Assembly: GCA_002715665.1 (NCBI GenBank)
Contig: PAZO01000001.1
Span: 22,774 to 28,290 of the forward strand
Origin: Chloroflexota bacterium
GTDB lineage: Bacteria > Chloroflexota > Dehalococcoidia > SAR202 > GCA-002694895
Direction of reading: 5' to 3'
DNA length: 5,517 nt
Below, in pieces: positions 1-4,967 of this stretch. Each line of letters begins with the position of its first letter. Within the stretch, counting starts at the first letter, position 1. The translations under genes were made by a program, and so were the position numbers. Below the pieces are notes generated by a model, which saw only the letters and a program-made list of their open reading frames with translations, ran no database searches and was not told the DNA's origin.

Positions 1-61
1 TTTCATATAATTCAACTTGATCCCTTACCCATTTTGATGTGCTAGGAATATATTTACTCAT
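1..61 (-). CDS. Deazaflavin (F420)-dependent nitroreductase-family protein, N-terminal fragment
   Basis: Only the first 20 codons are present, starting at the ATG complementary to 59-61 and running off the left edge. The visible protein begins MSKYIPSTSK and continues WVRDQVELYE. The WVRDQVELYE stretch is the characteristic opening of DDN-family proteins (nitroreductase family, deazaflavin-dependent oxidoreductases), where a TLRG segment and a basic F420-binding segment usually follow. Family members are small split-barrel proteins that use reduced F420 to reduce quinones, nitro compounds or enones. A good ribosome binding site (GAGG, with AGTGAGG as context) lies about five bases upstream of the ATG, which supports the start. 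The gene is divergent from the aldolase gene. The family call rests on recognising a short N-terminal motif; the cofactor-binding part lies outside the window. Confidence 0.62.
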   Translation of the reverse strand, partial: MSKYIPSTSKWVRDQVELYE

Positions 62-106
62 TTTTCCTCACTAAAAATAAAACTTAAAATTTAGTTCTAT
101 GTAATA

Positions 107-114
107 ATTATAAT
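107..114. promoter_or_regulatory. Possible shared -10 element of two divergent genes
   Basis: The 88-bp gap between the nitroreductase-family gene and the aldolase gene contains the perfect palindrome ATTATAAT. It presents TATAAT on the plus strand (109-114) and also on the minus strand (107-112). It is placed suitably to serve as the -10 box of the aldolase gene, whose ATG is at 150, and of the leftward gene, whose ATG is at 61. I see no convincing -35 hexamer at 16-18 bp on either side, and the gap is so AT-rich that a chance match is quite possible. Confidence 0.35.
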
Positions 115-149
115 ATAAGATTAAATGTTTAGATTAGAGGAAATGTACC

Positions 150-1049
150 ATGATTAAAGGACTGATTTCACCTATATTAACTCCTTTCAACGACGATCTT
201 TCTATAAATACAAATCTTTATATTGATTTTGCAAAACAACTTTTGAGTAATGGGTGCTCAGGTTTAGCGCCATTTGGAACAACCGGGGAAGCGTTATCAG
301 TTAGCAATAAAGAAAGAATGGATAGTTTAGAAGGATTAGTAAATAGCGGCATAGACCCAAGTGTTTTAATACCAGGAACGGGATTATGTAATATTCCGGA
401 TACTGTGATGATTAGTAAGCATGCTATGGAATTAGGTTGTTATGGAGTTATGGTTTTACCTCCTTTTTATTATAAAGATATGGATGATGAAGGTTTGTTT
501 TGTCATTATGATGAGTTAATAAATAGAATTAATCATCCTAAGTTAAAAATATACTTATACCATATCCCCCAAGTGGCAGGGGTGGGACTTTCAATTGATT
601 TAGTTTCAAGACTTAAATCTTCATATCCGGAAATTATAGAAGGAATTAAGGACAGTTCAGGTATTTGGGAAAACACTGAATCTTTATTAAAAATAAATAA
701 TTTAGTTGTGTATCCTGGTGCTGAGTTACCTGTGATTGAAGCAATTAAGCTAGGCGCCCCGGGATGCATATCAGCAACTGCAAATATTAATAGTAAAGAT
801 ATTGGAGATGTAATTAGTTTTTGTCATCAAAATGAATGGGAAAAGGCAGAGAAGTTACATGAAAAAGTTAAAAAAGTTAGATTGTTGTTTCAAGAATACG
901 CACCCATACCTGCGCAAAAAGCTATTTTGTCTAAAATGACAGGTAATAAAATATGGAATAATTTAAGACCTCCTTTCAAGGCGTTAGATAATGATAAAGC
1001 TGAAATTTTATCATCGATTTTAAAAAACGAATTTCAATTTGAATTCTAA
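150..1049 (+). CDS. DHDPS/N-acetylneuraminate lyase superfamily class I aldolase
   Basis: A 299-residue TIM-barrel aldolase of usual family length. Visible landmarks are the substrate-carboxylate motif GTTGEA (43-48), the Tyr pair in PPFYYK (104-109), the catalytic Tyr137 in YHIP, the Schiff-base lysine Lys167 in GIKDSSG, and the GAPGCISATANI segment (202-213). Family enzymes form a lysine imine with pyruvate or another 2-oxo acid and then condense or cleave it in the cytosol. Escherichia coli DapA has Arg138, which binds the aspartate-semialdehyde carboxylate, just after the catalytic Tyr-Asn-Val-Pro stretch. Here the aligned residue is Val142, in PQVAG. I therefore do not call it dapA; a catabolic 2-oxo acid aldolase or dehydratase is more likely. 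The start is supported by AGAGG at 136-140, nine bases upstream. The next gene follows after 12 bp, an apparent operon with a dehydrogenase, so the two may share a pathway. The exact substrate is unknown. Confidence 0.9.
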   Translation: MIKGLISPILTPFNDDLSINTNLYIDFAKQLLSNGCSGLAPFGTTGEALSVSNKERMDSLEGLVNSGIDPSVLIPGTGLCNIPDTVMISKHAMELGCYGVMVLPPFYYKDMDDEGLFCHYDELINRINHPKLKIYLYHIPQVAGVGLSIDLVSRLKSSYPEIIEGIKDSSGIWENTESLLKINNLVVYPGAELPVIEAIKLGAPGCISATANINSKDIGDVISFCHQNEWEKAEKLHEKVKKVRLLFQEYAPIPAQKAILSKMTGNKIWNNLRPPFKALDNDKAEILSSILKNEFQFEF

Positions 1050-1061
1050 TAAGAAGATTTG

Positions 1062-1862
1062 ATGACAAAAATTGGAATAGTAGGATGCGGGATTATTGCC
1101 CAACAATTATTGATTGCCAGTGAAAATGGTAAATTAACTGTACCTATTGCAGGCATAACTAACAGAACAGAAGAAAATGCAATTAGATTTTTGCGTACAT
1201 TAAAAAAACCTCCAAAGTTTTTCTCAAGAAAAGAATTAATAAATGAGGCTGATTTGATAGTTGAAGCAGCAAGTGGAAGTATTGTACCTAATCTTGCAAA
1301 AGAATCTTTTGAATTGGGAAAGGACATAATGGTAATAAGTGTTGGTGCTTTGATTGAAAACCCTGAACTTGTTTCACTGGCAAAATCTAAAAAATGCAAA
1401 ATATATGCACCGTCAGGAGCTATAGCAGGCTTAGATGGAATCAAATCTGCTTCCGTAGGAGAAATCTATTCTGTTTCAATGATTACAAGGAAACCATTAG
1501 AAGCATTAGAAGGATCCCCGTATTTAGTTGAAAGAAATATGTCTGTTTTAAAATTCAAAGAAGAACAAGAAATATTTAATGGATCAGCAAGAGAAGCGTG
1601 CAAAGGATTTCCTGCGAATATAAACGTTTCAGCCGCAGTTAGTTTTGCTGGAATTGGCCCAGATAAAACCAAAATAAAAATCATAGCTGTTCCAGGATTG
1701 AAACGTAATTGTCATGAAATAATTGTGGAAGGAGAGTTTGGAAAATTGAAAATAAATATAGAAAACATTCCTACAGAGAATCCAAAAACAGGCCGTTTAA
1801 CTGTTATGTCGATTATTAAAACCCTTCAAGGACTAAACGATTCATTACAAATTGGCACCTAG
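1062..1862 (+). CDS. Aspartate dehydrogenase-family NAD(P)-dependent oxidoreductase
   Basis: A 266-residue protein of the AspDH/NadX family: an N-terminal Rossmann domain followed by the family's C-terminal catalytic domain. The dinucleotide loop is GCGIIA (8-13), with Ala where the third Gly is usual. Family signatures are PSGAIAG (117-123), TRKP (near 142-145), FPANINVSAA (183-192), NCHE with the likely catalytic His218 (216-219) and NPKTGRLT (240-247). Characterised members oxidise L-aspartate to iminoaspartate, which can feed NAD synthesis through NadA, or hydrolyse to oxaloacetate. No nadA or nadC is visible here and the partner is an aldolase, so a catabolic or different amino-acid role is equally possible. 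I prefer ATG 1062 over TTG 1059 because AGAAG (1052-1056) is five bases from the ATG but only two from the TTG. The start is 12 bp after the aldolase stop. The 3' end overlaps the convergent CoA-transferase gene by 4 bp. Confidence 0.87.
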   Translation: MTKIGIVGCGIIAQQLLIASENGKLTVPIAGITNRTEENAIRFLRTLKKPPKFFSRKELINEADLIVEAASGSIVPNLAKESFELGKDIMVISVGALIENPELVSLAKSKKCKIYAPSGAIAGLDGIKSASVGEIYSVSMITRKPLEALEGSPYLVERNMSVLKFKEEQEIFNGSAREACKGFPANINVSAAVSFAGIGPDKTKIKIIAVPGLKRNCHEIIVEGEFGKLKINIENIPTENPKTGRLTVMSIIKTLQGLNDSLQIGT

Positions 1863-3067
1863 ATTATCTCATCAGTTTCAAATTGGTAGATTTCGTTTTT
1901 ATTAAAACCAATACTTTTTAGAATTTCATGATTATGTTCACCTATTCTTGGTGCAAGTCCAAATTTTGAAGGAGTTTCTGAGAACTTCCAAGGCGTACCA
2001 TGAATTTTTATGTTTTCACCTAATTCAGGATGAAAAATTTCAGATACATAATTATTTGCAATTATATCTGGATCGTTTGATGCTTCAATCATACTGTTTA
2101 CAGGAGCTGCTACCAATCTAGATTCTCGCATTAATTTTATCCAAAATGATCTCTTATTGGTTGCAAACATTTTTGATAATTCATTTAATATTTCATCTTT
2201 TTTTTCGTTAGATTCAAATGCAAGTCCTAGGTCACCAAGTCCCTTGGTTTGTAAATTTTTATAAAAACCTAGTTTTTCCATACAGGGTTTCCATTGTTTA
2301 GAATCTAATTGTATAGCCAAAGGTTTTCCTTCTATATCATTAAAACATGCTGCTATGCCAGCTTTATTTCTTGTGCCATTTATTCTTGCACCTGTTATTG
2401 GGGGAGTATTTTTCCACATTGCAGTTGTCATAGTCCACCCCATTAACCTAAATGCACTTCCAATTAAAGATGTTTCTACTTTTTGCCCAATGCCTGTATT
2501 TTTAGCGTGAATTAAAGCGGCTAGAATCCCACTTAAAGTAATAATTGCACAACTTTCATCTGCTACTGAAGCAATGCCAGTTCGCATTTGTTGTCCGGGA
2601 ACTGAAAATGCTTCGGTTACACCTCCAATTGCTTGCCCTACAGCATCAGTACCTGGTAGGTCGGCACTTGGTCCATCAGGGCCATATGCTGAGATTGAAG
2701 CATAAACTATAGCTGGATTAATTTTTTTTAAATCTTCATATCCAAATCCGTTTCTTTCAGCAGCACCTGGACTGAAATTTTGCCCGAACACATTGGCTTT
2801 TTCTATAAGTTTATGTAAAATTTTTTTTCCTTGATCACTTTTTAGGTTTAGTGTAAGACTTTTTACTCCTCTGTTATTTGTTTCAAAATAAGAGCTTATT
2901 CCATTTTTAATTTCACCAGAATTTCTATTACCATCTCCTTTATTGGGCATCTCTATTTTAATTATTGTTGCTCCCATATCAGCCATCAGCATGTACGGTA
3001 CTGTTCCTGCTTGTGCTGTGGAACATGTAACAACAGTTATTCCAGATAAAGGTCCATTGATATTCAT
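1859..3067 (-). CDS. CaiB/BaiF class III CoA-transferase
   Basis: A 402-residue protein of full family length. The N-terminal domain has the usual opening PLSGITVV (6-13) and MADMGATIIKIE (28-39), then NNRGVKSLTLNLK (64-76), FSPGAAERNGFGYEDL (98-113), INPAIVYASISAYGPDGP (116-133) and PGTDAVGQAIGG (138-149). Asp170 in SVADESCAII sits where family III enzymes carry the catalytic aspartate that forms the aspartyl-CoA anhydride. The C-terminal APRIGEHN (372-379) matches the conserved P-x-IGEHN/T segment. These cytosolic dimers move CoA between carboxylic acids; the acid used cannot be read from the sequence. AAGGAAG (complement of 3072-3078) sits four bases upstream of the ATG. The gene follows the crotonase stop by 12 bp on the same strand, so the two are very probably co-transcribed and act on the same acyl-CoA. 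No promoter of its own and no terminator hairpin downstream are apparent. Confidence 0.92.
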   Translation of the reverse strand: MNINGPLSGITVVTCSTAQAGTVPYMLMADMGATIIKIEMPNKGDGNRNSGEIKNGISSYFETNNRGVKSLTLNLKSDQGKKILHKLIEKANVFGQNFSPGAAERNGFGYEDLKKINPAIVYASISAYGPDGPSADLPGTDAVGQAIGGVTEAFSVPGQQMRTGIASVADESCAIITLSGILAALIHAKNTGIGQKVETSLIGSAFRLMGWTMTTAMWKNTPPITGARINGTRNKAGIAACFNDIEGKPLAIQLDSKQWKPCMEKLGFYKNLQTKGLGDLGLAFESNEKKDEILNELSKMFATNKRSFWIKLMRESRLVAAPVNSMIEASNDPDIIANNYVSEIFHPELGENIKIHGTPWKFSETPSKFGLAPRIGEHNHEILKSIGFNKNEIYQFETDEII

Positions 3068-3079
3068 ATTACTTCCTTG

Positions 3080-3886
3080 TTAATTATTTTTTAATCTAGG
3101 TGTGTTGTATCTGTCTTCAGGATTTAACCAACCCTTGTAATTTGGCTTTCTTTTTTCAGCAAATGCTCTTCTTGATTCCATTCTATCTTCCTGGTCGCCA
3201 TGGGCATGAAGCTTTTCTGCCAATTGAGTATAATTATCAGAAATTTTAGGAGCCATTTCTCTCATCATATATATTGTGTTAACTCTTGAAGCAGGAGGCA
3301 ATGAAAGTAAATGCTCGGCCATGTCTAGTGAGGTGTTTATTAAATCTTTTTTTTCAACTAATCTATTTATGAAGCCTACTTGATAAAGTCTTTCAGCAGT
3401 AAACCTAAAACCTAATGCCATTTCGGTTGCTACAGGATGAGGAAGATTGGCATAATGTCCATGATTATATCCTCCTAATAACCATCTTTTTGCTTCGGAC
3501 ATTTCAAATATAGCTTCTTTTACAGCAACTCTTAAATCAGTTTTTTCAACAAGCATGAATCCTCCTCCCATTGCATAACCATTTATGGCTCCTATGACAG
3601 GTTTTTCTAAATCACCTGTCATAAAAGGATTATAAATTTTGTCTCCTTTCATGGGTGCTGAAGCAAGCTTGCCAATTTCAAGGGATTCTTTCATGTCTTC
3701 CCCTGCGCAAAAACCTCTTCCTTCTCCAGTTAGAATAGCTACTTCTATATTTTGATCTTTTTGAAATTTATTGAACGCATCTGCCATTCCTTCTCTGATT
3801 ACTTGACTTAAAGCATTTAGTCTTTCAGGTCTGTTAAGTTTGATAATCATAATTTGATCTTGAATATCTGTTTCTACATATGCCAT
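3080..3886 (-). CDS. Crotonase-superfamily protein (enoyl-CoA hydratase/isomerase-like)
   Basis: A 268-residue crotonase-fold protein, first gene of a unit with the CoA-transferase. The N-terminal core has LNRPERLNAL (17-26) and the first oxyanion-hole segment GRGFCAGEDM (56-65). The second, NGYAMGGGFML (102-112), is followed by TDLRVA (116-121). Compared with rat mitochondrial enoyl-CoA hydratase, Glu144 corresponds to Met111, while Glu164 corresponds to Glu131 in FEMSE; the spacing of 20 residues is preserved. With one acidic residue, simple hydration is doubtful. Isomerase, thioester hydrolase or another crotonase chemistry is possible. The usual glycine-rich GIPGAGGTQRL stretch is replaced by RWLLGGYNHGHYANLPHP (134-151), which adds two histidines. 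The C-terminus is charged and Arg-rich (233-251). GAGAG (complement of 3893-3897) lies six bases before the ATG. A TATAAA (complement of 3907-3912) could be its -10 box, but only weakly. The superfamily is certain; the reaction is not. Confidence 0.9.
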   Translation of the reverse strand: MAYVETDIQDQIMIIKLNRPERLNALSQVIREGMADAFNKFQKDQNIEVAILTGEGRGFCAGEDMKESLEIGKLASAPMKGDKIYNPFMTGDLEKPVIGAINGYAMGGGFMLVEKTDLRVAVKEAIFEMSEAKRWLLGGYNHGHYANLPHPVATEMALGFRFTAERLYQVGFINRLVEKKDLINTSLDMAEHLLSLPPASRVNTIYMMREMAPKISDNYTQLAEKLHAHGDQEDRMESRRAFAEKRKPNYKGWLNPEDRYNTPRLKNN

Positions 3887-3941
3887 ATACTACTCTCTGA
3901 ATTTTATTTATAACATTCTTTTAAATAAGATTATAAATAAA

Positions 3942-3992
3942 TAAATCCCTCTAAACCATCCAAATTAGATTTGAATGCCCTAGAGGGATTTA
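3942..3992 (-). terminator. Long-loop inverted repeat, probable terminator of the membrane-protein gene
   Basis: A perfect 12-bp stem is formed by TAAATCCCTCTA (3942-3953) and TAGAGGGATTTA (3981-3992), separated by a 27-base loop. The loop holds a smaller perfect 5-bp hairpin, CAAAT (3961-3965) with ATTTG (3969-3973). Read on the minus strand, the stem begins 18 bases after the membrane-protein stop and runs into a T-rich stretch (TTATTTATAA), as expected for a Rho-independent terminator. It separates that gene from the crotonase/CoA-transferase unit. The long loop is unusual for an intrinsic terminator, so a processing or mRNA-stability element is an alternative. Confidence 0.6.
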
Positions 3993-4010
3993 AATTGTTT
4001 TAATTTATTA

Positions 4011-4787
4011 TTATTTAGAATTCTTAGAATTCATTAATGCCAAACCTCGGTTTACTGACCAAATTACTATAAGCAAGAAACCAAGACCACCGACGGTGTT
4101 CCCCATTTCTATACTCCATAGGTCAATTGCAGCTCCAAGTTGTGAAACAATTAGTATTAGTCCTATTACTAATGCATGCAATCCTAAAGGAATGTTTATA
4201 GCACCTTTAGCATCGCTGCCTCTGTATGCCATTCCCAAAGAAAACCATCCAATACCAGCTAGTAGCTGTCCAAGTGATCCGACTGCAACATTAGCAGCTT
4301 GTGTATATCCACCGGCAACTGCAATAGTTCTTGCATCAGTTGCGGCTGCAACTGCTTGAGCGCCTGCTGCTGCTGCTGTTGCTGCATCGCCAGCTGCTTC
4401 TGCTGCTGCTGCTGCTTGCGCTGCTTGAACACCGCCTGTTGCTGCTGCAACAAATTTCTCGCCCATTTCAACTAGAGATATAGCTAGGCCAGTACTAGTT
4501 ATCCATAAAATAATAGCTGCTATTATAGTTACTATTCCCAAACTTTCCCATGTTCCAGCTGCAGTACCTCTAGTACTCATTAAACCTGCACCATGAACTG
4601 TCAATCCAATTCCTATTAGAATCATTGATATAGTAATATTACTACTGCCAGATGCGCTATTTTGTAAAATTGTTGTAATATCATCTACTTTTGTATCCAT
4701 TCCCATAGCCATTGTCCATAGAATATATGCGATAAAAGCAGATACTATTCCTAACATTAAAGTTAAACCTGTACCTCTTGAACTCAT
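4011..4787 (-). CDS. Six-helix membrane protein with an alanine-rich insertion, family unknown
   Basis: I do not recognise this 258-residue protein. Hydrophobic segments suggest six membrane helices at about 8-29, 52-71, 81-105, 167-187, 199-221 and 231-252. Between the third and fourth lies a region (112-166) that is half alanine (28 of 55), with scattered Gln, Glu, Thr and Gly; it should form a long helix. There is no cleavable signal peptide and no catalytic motif. The helices look like three degenerate copies of a two-helix unit. Helix 1 (12-30) and helix 3 (83-101) share LGIV, ILW and a late Gly. Helices 3 and 5 both lead into an AI-x-L...EMG segment. The start is supported by AAGGGGG (complement of 4796-4802), eight bases upstream, and by a good promoter. 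It is a single-gene unit, divergent from a lipoprotein gene and followed by a probable terminator. A transport, scaffold or envelope role is possible but unproven. Confidence 0.82.
   Translation of the reverse strand: MSSRGTGLTLMLGIVSAFIAYILWTMAMGMDTKVDDITTILQNSASGSSNITISMILIGIGLTVHGAGLMSTRGTAAGTWESLGIVTIIAAIILWITSTGLAISLVEMGEKFVAAATGGVQAAQAAAAAEAAGDAATAAAAGAQAVAAATDARTIAVAGGYTQAANVAVGSLGQLLAGIGWFSLGMAYRGSDAKGAINIPLGLHALVIGLILIVSQLGAAIDLWSIEMGNTVGGLGFLLIVIWSVNRGLALMNSKNSK
4364..4415. repeat. Alanine-codon triplet-repeat region
   Basis: Inside the alanine-rich part of the membrane-protein gene, the plus strand shows two pure (CTG)5 runs at 4364-4378 and 4400-4414, within a longer stretch of near-triplet repeats. 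On the coding strand these read as runs of GCA alanine codons. The stretch is clearly richer in G and C than its surroundings, and could change length in steps of three without breaking the frame. Confidence 0.7.
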
Positions 4788-4834
4788 AATTTAAGCCCCC
4801 TTGATATTATTATGTAAATATTAACTTTAGGAGC

Positions 4835-4862
4835 ACTATACTCTTATTTTCATTAAAATCAA
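4835..4862 (-). promoter_or_regulatory. Candidate sigma-70-type promoter of the membrane-protein gene
   Basis: On the minus strand, TTGATT (complement of 4857-4862) and TATAGT (complement of 4835-4840) are separated by 16 bp. They match the -35 consensus at 4 of 6 positions and the -10 consensus at 5 of 6. Transcription would start near 4828, giving a leader of about 40 bases that contains the strong ribosome binding site. Confidence 0.5.
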
Positions 4863-4906
4863 AGTAATTAAGCGTTCTTTATTAGTAATTTTATATAGGT
4901 TTATTT

Positions 4907-4935
4907 TTGATGTTTACTAGGGGCAAATATTTAAT
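4907..4935 (+). promoter_or_regulatory. Candidate sigma-70-type promoter of the lipoprotein gene
   Basis: TTGATG (4907-4912) and TTTAAT (4930-4935) are separated by 17 bp, matching the consensus boxes at 4 of 6 and 5 of 6 positions. A start near 4942 would give a short leader of about 26 bases with no clear Shine-Dalgarno sequence. The region is very AT-rich, so chance matches are a real risk. Confidence 0.4.
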
Positions 4936-4967
4936 TATCCTAATATATGATATATATATTTAAGATT

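Noticed and set aside
150..1049. Naming the aldolase dapA.
   Set aside because: The DapA substrate-binding arginine position is valine and the flanking motif (YHIPQVAG) differs; no lysine-pathway gene is adjacent.
1059..1061. TTG as the start codon of the dehydrogenase gene.
   Set aside because: ATG follows immediately at 1062 and has better spacing (five bases) from the AGAAG site; the TTG would be only two bases away.
1046..1444. A 132-residue minus-strand frame opposite the dehydrogenase gene, and shorter ones at 1466-1684 and 533-769.
   Set aside because: They are antisense shadows of well-recognised enzyme genes and show no conserved motif or plausible binding site.
1062..1862. Naming the dehydrogenase nadX with an NAD-biosynthesis role.
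   Set aside because: Family motifs fit, but no nadA, nadB or nadC is visible and the operon partner is an aldolase, so the pathway is not established.
4096..4359. An 87-residue open frame on the plus strand opposite the membrane-protein gene.
   Set aside because: It lies wholly antisense to a gene with a good promoter, ribosome binding site and coherent membrane topology, and has no family features.
4259..4471. A 70-residue minus-strand frame very rich in glutamine.
   Set aside because: It is the alternate-frame reading of the GCA alanine codons in the membrane-protein gene (GCA shifted reads CAG). It has no start signal of its own.
4947..4949. Upstream in-frame ATG as the lipoprotein start.
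   Set aside because: It would add MIYIFKI before a normal basic signal start (MKIK) and has no ribosome binding site. It remains possible but less likely.
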